Below are positions 56,889-64,000 of a stretch of DNA of 64,000 bases, piece by piece. How positions within the stretch are numbered: position 1 is the first letter of the stretch; each line of letters starts with the position of its first letter. The DNA comes from Acidobacteriaceae bacterium TAA 166 (GTDB taxonomy: Bacteria; Acidobacteriota; Terriglobia; Terriglobales; Acidobacteriaceae). Location of the stretch: positions 3,712,001-3,776,000 of the forward strand of contig ATWD01000001.1 in assembly GCA_000421065.1 (NCBI GenBank). Direction: 5' to 3'. A model generated the notes under the pieces. It ran no database searches. It was given only the letters and a program-made list of their open reading frames with translations, and was not told the origin of the DNA. Position numbers and translations under genes: made by a program.

Positions 56889-59675
56889 ATGGGGTTAAAG
56901 CTTCGTTTTGCACTGCTGGCGCTGGTCTGGATTTTTTCTGTCGGAGAGAGGGTAATGGCGCAGGGTGCGGCCACGTCCGATGCCGGACGATCCGGAGAGC
57001 TTCGCGTGCAGGTGAAGGACCCCGGTGGGCGGGCTCTGCGAGCCCACGGAAGACTCTACGGTCCCCTCGCCCGGGGCGGGCGCGATGTGCAGACTGGAGC
57101 GGATGGAGTGCTGGACCTGCGGGGTCTCCCCTTTGGAGACTACCGGCTACAGTTAAGCCAGAGCGGATTTACAGCGGAGACGATTCACTTTGAGCTGCGG
57201 ACGGCTGAAGTGGTCGATCGCGAGGTGACCCTGACGGTCGGAGGAGTCTCGACGGCGGTGAACGTCGTGGCTTCGACCCCCATCGGCACGCTTGATCTTC
57301 CGCTCGAAGATGTTCCGGTGCCGGTCCAGACCGTGACCTCGCAGACGATCGAGGACACCAATGCCATCGACCTGACCGAGGTGTTGAAGAAGCGGTTGAA
57401 CGGCGTCTACGTGAATGAGAACCAGAACAATCCCTTTCAGCCGGATGTGAACTATCGCGGATATACGGCGTCGCCCCTGGTGGGCTCGCCGGCAGGACTC
57501 TCGGTCTATCTGGACGGCGTGCGGCAGAACCAGCCCTTCGGAGATGTGGTGGCGTGGGACCTGATCCCGAAGGTCGCGATCAGCACGACGGAGCTGATTC
57601 CGGGTTCGAATCCTCTCTACGGCCTGAACACGCTGGGCGGTGCCATCGCCGTGCAGACGAAAAACGGTCTCTCGAACTCCGGCCTGCTGGTGAGCGCCTA
57701 CGGCGGCAGCTTCGGCCGTCGCGCGGTGGATGCTGAATATGGAGGCAGCAATAACGCAGGGCTGAACTGGTACGTCGGGGGCACGCTCTTTCATGAGGAC
57801 GGCTGGCGCGTTCAATCGCCCTCCGGAGTGCAGCAGAGCTTCGCCAAGCTGGGTTACAACCACGGTCTGACGGCGCTCTCGCTCTCGGGTGGATACGCGA
57901 TCAACGACCTGACCGGCAACGGAACCCAGGACATTCGCGCGATTCAGCGCGAGACGGGGCTCAATCACGGCTACGACAGCGTCTACAGCATTCCCGATCG
58001 AACCCTGCAGCACTCGCCTTTCCTCACCTTCAACGCCACCCACGCCCTCTCGAACAGCCTTACCATCAATGGCAACGCCTACTTTCGTTTCATAAGAACG
58101 AACACGACGAACGGCGATATCAACGACGACTCCTTCGACCAGTCGCTCTACACGTTGAGTGCGGCCGACGAGATTGCCCTGATGGCCGCGGGGATACCGT
58201 TCCCTGCAACGATTACTCCCCAGAACACTCCGTTTCCATATCTGCGCTGTATCGCGCAGGGGCTCGAGATGGACGAGCCGGGCGAGAAGTGCACGGGCGT
58301 CGATACCGATACCATCGACCGGCAGCATGCCTACGGATTGTCGGGCGTGATCTCCTGGCGCACGGCGCATAATCAGTTTTCGGCGGGGGCGGCGTGGGAC
58401 CACGGCTCGCTTACGTTCGTGCAGACGGCGCAGTATGGATATCTCAATCCGGACGGCATCACGGTCACCCGCATTCCGACGTTTCTGGATGGATCGACGT
58501 CCTCGGACGGATCTCCTAACGACAATCGCGTGAACCTGCACGGAAGCACGAATACTCCGAGCTTCTTTCTCACCGACACCTTCACCTTCGATAAGTGGGT
58601 CCTGACCGCGGGCGGCCGCTACAACCATACCAACATCAACAACCACGACCGACTTCCTCCGGTGGACTATCGCGGCACGCTGACCGCGGTCAACGTCTTC
58701 GACCGCTTCAATCCCTCGGCGGGCGTGGTGTATAAGGCCTCGCCATTGCTGAACGCTTACTTCGACTACAGCGAGAGCAGCCGCGCCCCCACCTCGACCG
58801 AGCTGGGCTGCGCCGATCCGAACTTTCCCTGCAGCCTGCCGAACGCTCTGGTCAGCGATCCTCCTTTGAAGCAGGTGCACAGCCGCACCTTTGAGGCTGG
58901 AGTTCGCGGCAACCAGAAGGAACGTCTTCGCTGGAACCTCGGCTTTTTTCATACCGACAACTACGACGATCTGCTTTTCGTGGCCTCGCAGCAGACCGGC
59001 TATGGCTACTTCCAGAACTTCGGCCTGACGCGGCGTCTGGGCGTCGAGGCGGCAGTCTCGGCCAGCCTACACAGCATCGATGTGGGCGCGGAGCACACCT
59101 TCCTGGACGCGACCTACCAGAGCCCGCAGACGATCCAGAGCGGAAGCAACAGCAGCAACAGCAATGCGCTCGATGGAGGCCCGGGGGTCGACGATGGCGG
59201 CAACATCACGATCACTCCTGGCGATCGTATCCCGCAGGTGCCCCAGCACATGATGAAGCTCTATGCGGACTATCATCCGTCGCATCGGCTTTCGATCGAC
59301 GCGGATCTCAATCTGATCGGCGCTTCGTATGTTCGCGGCAACGAGAACAATCAGCACCAGCCGGACGGAGTGTACTACCTGGGGCCGGGACAGAGCCCCG
59401 GCTATGGCGTGGTGAATCTCGGAGCGCGCTACAAGGTCAGCTCTCACTATGAGCTCTTTGCGCAGATCAATAACCTTCTGGATCGCCACTACTATACGGC
59501 GGGTCAACTGGCTTCGACGCCCTACGATGACAACGGCACCTTCACGCCGCGTCCGTTTGCCCCGATCCAGTTCGACGGCGACACGGAGTATCCCGTCCGC
59601 AACAGCACCTTCATGGCCCCCGGAGCTCCGATTACGGCCTTCGGGGGATTGAAGGTGATCTTCGGGAAGAAATAG
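56889..59675 (+). CDS. TonB-dependent receptor with carboxypeptidase-like domain
   Basis: 928 residues. Signal peptide (MGLKLRFALLALVWIFSVGERVMAQ), carboxypeptidase-regulatory domain (about 35-115; LRVQVKDPGGRALRAHGRLY), plug (about 140-260; VPVPVQTVTSQTIEDTNAID, SVYLDGVRQNQPFGDVVAWD, LYGLNTLGGAIAVQTKNG) and a full barrel to the C-terminus (about 270-928). Unlike the receptor at 20.4 kb, the plug is the classical TonB type and there is no glycine-rich insert. Ligand unknown; no substrate-specific genes adjoin. The gap before it (56688-56888) is AT-rich and shows no gene. Confidence 0.9.
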   Translation: MGLKLRFALLALVWIFSVGERVMAQGAATSDAGRSGELRVQVKDPGGRALRAHGRLYGPLARGGRDVQTGADGVLDLRGLPFGDYRLQLSQSGFTAETIHFELRTAEVVDREVTLTVGGVSTAVNVVASTPIGTLDLPLEDVPVPVQTVTSQTIEDTNAIDLTEVLKKRLNGVYVNENQNNPFQPDVNYRGYTASPLVGSPAGLSVYLDGVRQNQPFGDVVAWDLIPKVAISTTELIPGSNPLYGLNTLGGAIAVQTKNGLSNSGLLVSAYGGSFGRRAVDAEYGGSNNAGLNWYVGGTLFHEDGWRVQSPSGVQQSFAKLGYNHGLTALSLSGGYAINDLTGNGTQDIRAIQRETGLNHGYDSVYSIPDRTLQHSPFLTFNATHALSNSLTINGNAYFRFIRTNTTNGDINDDSFDQSLYTLSAADEIALMAAGIPFPATITPQNTPFPYLRCIAQGLEMDEPGEKCTGVDTDTIDRQHAYGLSGVISWRTAHNQFSAGAAWDHGSLTFVQTAQYGYLNPDGITVTRIPTFLDGSTSSDGSPNDNRVNLHGSTNTPSFFLTDTFTFDKWVLTAGGRYNHTNINNHDRLPPVDYRGTLTAVNVFDRFNPSAGVVYKASPLLNAYFDYSESSRAPTSTELGCADPNFPCSLPNALVSDPPLKQVHSRTFEAGVRGNQKERLRWNLGFFHTDNYDDLLFVASQQTGYGYFQNFGLTRRLGVEAAVSASLHSIDVGAEHTFLDATYQSPQTIQSGSNSSNSNALDGGPGVDDGGNITITPGDRIPQVPQHMMKLYADYHPSHRLSIDADLNLIGASYVRGNENNQHQPDGVYYLGPGQSPGYGVVNLGARYKVSSHYELFAQINNLLDRHYYTAGQLASTPYDDNGTFTPRPFAPIQFDGDTEYPVRNSTFMAPGAPITAFGGLKVIFGKK

Positions 59676-59685
59676 GGAAGAGCGA

Positions 59686-62124
59686 TCAGACGGTGCAGGC
59701 GGCGAGGATGCCTGCGCCGAACTTCTCAAGCTTCTCGAGGCTGATGCCCTGAATATTGCGCAACTCGGTGAGCGTCTGCGGACGGGCCAGAACGATGTTA
59801 CGCAACGTAGAGGTGCCGAGGACAAAAAACTGCGGCATGCCCAGACGCTCGGCCTCGGCGGTGCGCCAGTCGCGCAGGCGTTGATCGAGCTGCTGCTGCT
59901 CGGGAGTGAGCTCATCCGCTGCCTGTGATGGCATAACTGGCCGCTGGATCGCGGCAGCGTGTGGCGCAACCTTCCGAAGCTGCTCCGTCGTAACCTCCGG
60001 ACGCCGCTCGAGCGTTGTAGCTCGTGGGGATGCGCTACGAGTCTTGCTTGGTGGCTGCGTGGGAGTAATCGTTGCAGGACTCTCGCCACCCCGACAGATC
60101 GCGATGATGGCGGCTCCATAGCGGTCGGCCTTCTCGGGGCCGATGCCGGAGACGTTGAGAAGCTCGGCGATCGTCGTCGGGCAGGCTTCGACGATTGCAT
60201 TCAGCACCGCATCTCCGAAGACGATAAAGGCGGGCTTGCCGGTGGTAGAGGCCTCGTTCTTGCGCCACTCGCGCAGCCGTTGTTCAAGCGCCTTTTGCTC
60301 CGGCGAGAAGTCCGCCGAGGCTCTCTCGTTTCTGTTCGCCCTGCCGCCCTCGGATCGCGAGGTCGAGGACGAGTTTCGATCCCGGGATTTCTTTTTGGGT
60401 GACGTCGCAAAGCCGCTCTGTTCCGGCAGCAACACGCCAAGATCGTCACCCTCGTCGCGGGTGCGGCCCTCATGCGTGAGCGAGGCGCGTTTGAAGCTGA
60501 TGACGTTGCTCTCGGCGTTGGTGAAGGTATCGGCGGTGAGCGTGATTAGCCCGGAGCGGGTGAGCGCGTTCAGGTAGACGTCGAGCTGCCTGCGGTCGAT
60601 GCCCAGCGAGAGCTCGGTGTGCAGCTTGCCTGTCGCCTTGGGGCTGGCGTCGAGTGCGCGCAGAATGGCGCGGAGCTGGCGATTCTCCTGCGAGGTGGGT
60701 TGGCGGAAGCTCTGCGCCTGCGCCCGCTCCGGCGAGCAGAAGTCGCAGTGGCCGCAGGGACGAAGGCCGTCGGTGGTGTCGCCGAAGTGCTGGATCAGCG
60801 CCGTCATTCTGCACTGCGGGGTCTCGGCGAAGCGCGCCATGCGATCGATCTGGGCGCGGCGAAAGGCGAGCTGCGAGTCGTAGCCGGAGCGCCAGTTATT
60901 CTGTCCCGTCGAACGGAGATTGCCGGCGATGTCGAATGCGGCGGCTCCCTGCGCGACCAGCTTTTCCGCGGTGCGCTCGAAGGTCTCGAGGTCGATGCGG
61001 AGCTTCTTGCGCAGGTCTTCAGGAGATTGCAACTCCGGCGAGAGCGCACGGGCCAGACGCGCCAGCTCGTCCGCGGGAGGGTAGTCGCGCTCGAGGAAGA
61101 AGTCATGCATCTTGCGGTCGGCGAAGGAGTGCAGAAGCACCGTCCGCGAGGGCAGGCCATCGCGTCCGGCGCGGCCGATCTCCTGGTAGTAGGCCTCGAC
61201 CGAGCCCGGAAGCGCGGTGTGGATGACGGTGCGGACGTTGGCTTTGTCGATGCCCATGCCGAAGGCGACGGTGGCGACGACGACCTCGAGTTTGCCCGTA
61301 AGGAAGTGCCGCTGCACGCGCTCGCGCGTGGCGGGATCGAGTCCAGCATGGTAGGCCGCGGCCGAGGCCCCCAGTTGCGAGGCCAGCTCTTCGGCGGACT
61401 TGCGTGAGGGAGCATAGACGATGGCGGGGCGGCTCTGATCGCGCTTCAGCAGATCGACGGTAAACTGGCTACGTCGCGGCTTCGAGAGCTCGACCACCTC
61501 GATGGCAAGGTTGTGACGACGGAAGCCATGGATGAACAGCGCCGGGTCGGTGAGCCGGAGCTGCGTGGCGATATCGCGCTGCACAGTGGGGGTCGCCGTC
61601 GCGGTCAGCGCAATGATGGGCGCGGGGCGGAGCGAGGGAAGATAGTCGCCGAGGGTGCGATAGTCGGGGCGAAAATCGTGGCCCCATTGCGAGATGCAGT
61701 GCGCCTCGTCGATGGCGATCAGGGCGGGCTTGCGCTTGGACAGCATCTCCGGGAAGCCGGGGACGCGCATGCGCTCGGGCGCTATGAAGAGGAATTGCAG
61801 TGTGCCGTCCAGGTAGTCGCGGCAGGCCTGGCGGGATTCGTCGCGCGAGAGGCCGGAGTGAATGCGCGCCGTGCGCAATCCCAGCGCGGAGAGCTTCGCC
61901 GACTGGTCGTCCATCAGAGCGATCAGCGGAGAGATCACCAGAGCGGTTCCTCCACGCGCAAGCGCCGGAAGCTGGTAGCATAGGCTCTTTCCCGCTCCGG
62001 TGGGCATCACCAGCAGAACGTCGCGCCCCTCGGTGGCAGCACAGCACACGGCCTCCTGGTTGGCGCGAAAGCCGTCGAAGCCGAAGGTTTTGTGGAGAAG
62101 CTCAGCGAGCAAAGAGGAATCCAT
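59686..62124 (-). CDS. recQ: RecQ-family DNA helicase with two HRDC domains
   Basis: 812 residues, larger than E. coli RecQ (609). Helicase core at about 1-330: FGFDGFRANQ, Walker A MPTGAGKSLCYQLPA, DEAH box (AIDEAHCISQWGHDFRP), ALTATATPTVQ, QEIGRAGRDGLPS. Zn-binding C..C..C in CRMTALIQHFGD, CGHCDFC (about 440-470), winged helix (about 480-560), low-complexity Lys/Ser linker, then two HRDC domains (about 606-670 and 745-805) each starting EQ(K/Q)ALEQRLREWR-like and ending ISGIGPEKADRYG / IQGISLEKLEKFG. The second is probably a duplication. Convergent with the receptor gene, 10 bases apart. Confidence 0.93.
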   Translation of the reverse strand: MDSSLLAELLHKTFGFDGFRANQEAVCCAATEGRDVLLVMPTGAGKSLCYQLPALARGGTALVISPLIALMDDQSAKLSALGLRTARIHSGLSRDESRQACRDYLDGTLQFLFIAPERMRVPGFPEMLSKRKPALIAIDEAHCISQWGHDFRPDYRTLGDYLPSLRPAPIIALTATATPTVQRDIATQLRLTDPALFIHGFRRHNLAIEVVELSKPRRSQFTVDLLKRDQSRPAIVYAPSRKSAEELASQLGASAAAYHAGLDPATRERVQRHFLTGKLEVVVATVAFGMGIDKANVRTVIHTALPGSVEAYYQEIGRAGRDGLPSRTVLLHSFADRKMHDFFLERDYPPADELARLARALSPELQSPEDLRKKLRIDLETFERTAEKLVAQGAAAFDIAGNLRSTGQNNWRSGYDSQLAFRRAQIDRMARFAETPQCRMTALIQHFGDTTDGLRPCGHCDFCSPERAQAQSFRQPTSQENRQLRAILRALDASPKATGKLHTELSLGIDRRQLDVYLNALTRSGLITLTADTFTNAESNVISFKRASLTHEGRTRDEGDDLGVLLPEQSGFATSPKKKSRDRNSSSTSRSEGGRANRNERASADFSPEQKALEQRLREWRKNEASTTGKPAFIVFGDAVLNAIVEACPTTIAELLNVSGIGPEKADRYGAAIIAICRGGESPATITPTQPPSKTRSASPRATTLERRPEVTTEQLRKVAPHAAAIQRPVMPSQAADELTPEQQQLDQRLRDWRTAEAERLGMPQFFVLGTSTLRNIVLARPQTLTELRNIQGISLEKLEKFGAGILAACTV

Positions 62125-62320
62125 AGCCCCATGCCCATCTTCGCATATTGTTTGCCTGGGGGTGGATAGGAAAAGCAGGACGTATCAAGACAAATGACAG
62201 AGAGAGACAGCAATAACGTGACCGGTATTGTCCTAGAGGCTCGGCAGAGCCCTCTTCCGTTCTACTTCCGAATCCAAGGCTCGGGGAGGGGAATCTGTTA
62301 ACAAGCGGAGGAGCGAACCC

Positions 62321-62779
62321 ATGCTGTATGCAACGGCAGTTTCGTTGATGGTTGCGGCCGTGGTCGCAGCGGTCGGTCTGGTCGTCTGGCGCTTTCGTGT
62401 GCGCCATTTGCGCGAGCTGGAAGAGTACAGCATCGGCGCTGAAGAGCTGCGCAGCCTGCTCGAGGCTACGCCCCAAATCCAGGTCTTCGACGTTCGTCAA
62501 CCGCTCGATGTCCTGGCCTACTCGGAGATGATTCCCGGAGCAAAACGCATTCCTCCGAAAGAGATTCTTGCCGACCCATCCCTGATCCCCTCCGATGTCG
62601 ACACCGTGGTTTATTGCACCTGCGCGGGGCAGAAGACCAGCCGGGAGATCATCGAGCGCGCGCTTGGCCTCGGCTTTCGCCGCGTCAAGCTGCTGCGGGG
62701 AGGTTTGGCCGCCTGGAAGGCCAAAGGGTTTCCCGTGGTGCCGTACAAAGACGTCTTTCATCTGGATACCGCCGTCTGA
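62321..62779 (+). CDS. membrane-anchored rhodanese-like protein
   Basis: 152 residues, ribosome site GGAGGAG. One N-terminal membrane helix (about 4-24), then a rhodanese domain (about 40-140): QVFDVRQPLDVLAYSEMIPG, active-site loop VVYCTCAGQKTS with Cys98 or Cys100 and the LLRGGLAAWKAKGFPV end. Transfers sulfane sulfur or senses thiols near the membrane. The double Cys in C-T-C is unusual; most have one. Stand-alone gene; 196 bases upstream hold no gene. Confidence 0.82.
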   Translation: MLYATAVSLMVAAVVAAVGLVVWRFRVRHLRELEEYSIGAEELRSLLEATPQIQVFDVRQPLDVLAYSEMIPGAKRIPPKEILADPSLIPSDVDTVVYCTCAGQKTSREIIERALGLGFRRVKLLRGGLAAWKAKGFPVVPYKDVFHLDTAV

Positions 62780-62866
62780 CCTTCATTTTTCCTCTCTCCG
62801 CGCCTTCATCACCCGTTAGGATGAAGAGCGTTCGACGATGCAAAGATCTGCATTTGGGAGTGGGCT

Positions 62867-64000
62867 TTGAAGGCTTGGAAGAGAGTGCTTCCGTCCGTGG
62901 CCATGATGATGGTCGCATCTGTCTCGTCCGTGACTGTCTACAGCCAGGAGAACCGGGGCCAGGAAAATCGGCCCAAGGGCTCAGAGGAGAAGCCCAGGGA
63001 AGAGACCGTCATTCCTGTGCCACCGGAGACTACCGCGGTCACCAAACATGATCTGACGCTCGGTAGCCAGCCGATCCACTACACCGCTACTGCGGGCAAC
63101 CTCCTCATCCGTGACGCTCAGGACCATCCCAACGCCAGCATCTTTTACGTCGCCTATACCCAGGACGGAGTCGACGCTAAATCCCGCCCTGTGACCTTCT
63201 TCTATAACGGAGGTCCGGGAGCCGCCACCATTTGGCTGCATATGGGCTCCTTTGGCCCGGTGCGCGTCCTCACCCACAGCCCCGAGGCCAGCGGTCCCGC
63301 CCCCTTCACTTGGGTCACGAACGAGCACAGCCTGCTCGACAAGAGCGATCTGGTCTTCATCGACGCTCCGCTCTGCGGCTTCTCGCGTGTTGTGGGCAAG
63401 GGAACGGTAAAGGACTTTGCCGGAACCGACCAGGACATTCAGGCCTTCCGGCGCTTCATCGAGCGCTACATCACCGTCAACCAGCGATGGAGCTCTCCGA
63501 AGTTTCTCTTTGGAGAGTCTTACGGGACCACGCGCTCGGCTGGTCTCGCGGCCGCGCTCCAGAACGACGGAGTGCCCTTCAACGGCGTAGTCCTGCTCTC
63601 CTCCATCCTCAACTACGGCATTCGAAGTCCGGGGTATGACGCTGAATCCGTTGGATATCTTCCCTCGTACGCGGCAATTGCCTACTACTACAAGAGGGTC
63701 AGGCTCACAGGCTCGTTGGCCGATTGGGTTCAGCAGGCACGCGAGTTTGCTCGTGGGCCCTACTCCCAGGCCCTCGCCCAGGGAGATCGTCTTCCCCCGG
63801 CAGAGTTCGACTCCATCGCGACCCGCCTGGCGGCCTTGACCGGTCTTCGGGTCGAGTACCTCAAGGATGCCCGGCTCCGTATCGCTCCCGCTCGGTTCCG
63901 CAAGGAGCTCTTACGCGACGACGAACGCACCCTAGGCCGATACGATGCCCGCTTCATGGGCTGGGACCCCGACGCCGCAGGAGAGACCCCGGGCTTCGAC
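62867..64000 (+). CDS. S10-family serine carboxypeptidase-like protein, partial
   Basis: Runs off the right edge; 378 residues visible from TTG 62867 (GGGAG nine bases upstream). Signal peptide (MKAWKRVLPSVAMMMVASVSSVTVYS-Q). Alpha/beta-hydrolase core: PVTFFYNGGPGAATIWLHMG, FIDAPLCGFSRV, nucleophile Ser in FGESYGTTRSAGL (about 214-226), and NGVVLLSSILNYG. The catalytic Asp and His lie past the edge. Many acidobacteria have such exported S10 peptidases. Separated from the rhodanese gene by 87 bases. Confidence 0.85.
   Translation, partial: MKAWKRVLPSVAMMMVASVSSVTVYSQENRGQENRPKGSEEKPREETVIPVPPETTAVTKHDLTLGSQPIHYTATAGNLLIRDAQDHPNASIFYVAYTQDGVDAKSRPVTFFYNGGPGAATIWLHMGSFGPVRVLTHSPEASGPAPFTWVTNEHSLLDKSDLVFIDAPLCGFSRVVGKGTVKDFAGTDQDIQAFRRFIERYITVNQRWSSPKFLFGESYGTTRSAGLAAALQNDGVPFNGVVLLSSILNYGIRSPGYDAESVGYLPSYAAIAYYYKRVRLTGSLADWVQQAREFARGPYSQALAQGDRLPPAEFDSIATRLAALTGLRVEYLKDARLRIAPARFRKELLRDDERTLGRYDARFMGWDPDAAGETPGFD

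Noticed and set aside
57153..58952. 599-codon minus-strand frame inside the receptor at 56.9 kb
   Set aside because: Val/Arg/Gln-rich translation with no domain, fully inside a well-supported receptor gene.

Overview
The window looks like chromosome from an acidobacterium of the Acidobacteriaceae (Terriglobus/Edaphobacter/Granulicella-like). This is inferred from protein style only: large carboxypeptidase-regulatory/TonB-type receptors with glycine-rich inserts, a DUF5666 protein, sedolisin and M61 peptidases, high GC, dense genes and Gram-negative Lpt machinery. Nearly all of it is protein coding. I see one tRNA, no rRNA, no CRISPR array and no intact mobile element.

Layout. 1-2 kb: the 3' part of a GH95 alpha-L-fucosidase overlapping a secreted SGNH esterase. 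2.2-2.6 kb: a frameshifted, truncated tyrosine integrase beside tRNA-Pro(CGG), the scar of an integrative element. 3-6.3 kb: cysDNH sulfate assimilation operon. 6.3-10.5 kb: sedolisin, L-fuconolactonase-like hydrolase and FucP-type permease. 10.5-18.9 kb: a compatible-solute block with a channel-like TM-helix protein, a GT81-like glycosyltransferase, TreS and, divergently, TreY-TreZ. 19-23.4 kb: DUF5666 protein plus TonB-type receptor. 23.5-33.3 kb: M61 peptidase, glutathione peroxidase, KimA-like transporter, cysteine desulfurase, DinB-like protein, citrate synthase, ThiO-like oxidase, a coiled-coil membrane protein, and a 24-residue Lys/Ala peptide gene with its own promoter and terminator. 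33.6-39 kb: thiolase, methyltransferase, L-serine dehydratase, ComM. 39-41.3 kb: an omega-like protein and rho, separated by a C-rich leader. 41.5-44.9 kb: a broken SDR, ribE, ribD, an unknown gene. 44.9-56.7 kb: a cell-envelope and core-regulation string lptCA-lptB-rpoN-hpf-rapZ-ABC exporter-yicC-gmk-rpoZ-udg4. 56.9-64 kb: second TonB-type receptor, RecQ with two HRDC domains, rhodanese, and the start of an S10-type peptidase.

How the genes fit together. The sulfate genes suggest the APS route: CysH carries the iron-sulfur cysteines of APS reductases, and the tail of CysN looks like an APS kinase that has lost its P-loop. GH95, the fuconolactonase and FucP suggest release, uptake and oxidative catabolism of L-fucose. 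TreS, TreY and TreZ give two routes to trehalose, and the neighbouring glycosyltransferase and channel-like protein suggest a wider osmolyte module. The lpt-rpoN-hpf-rapZ order matches proteobacteria but lacks the PTS genes usually found there.

Most worth a second look: the 24-residue basic peptide cistron, the possible rut-like leader in front of rho, the decayed APS kinase tail paired with an APS-type CysH, the two omega-like proteins, the osmolyte block, and the covarying repeats in the cysD leader.
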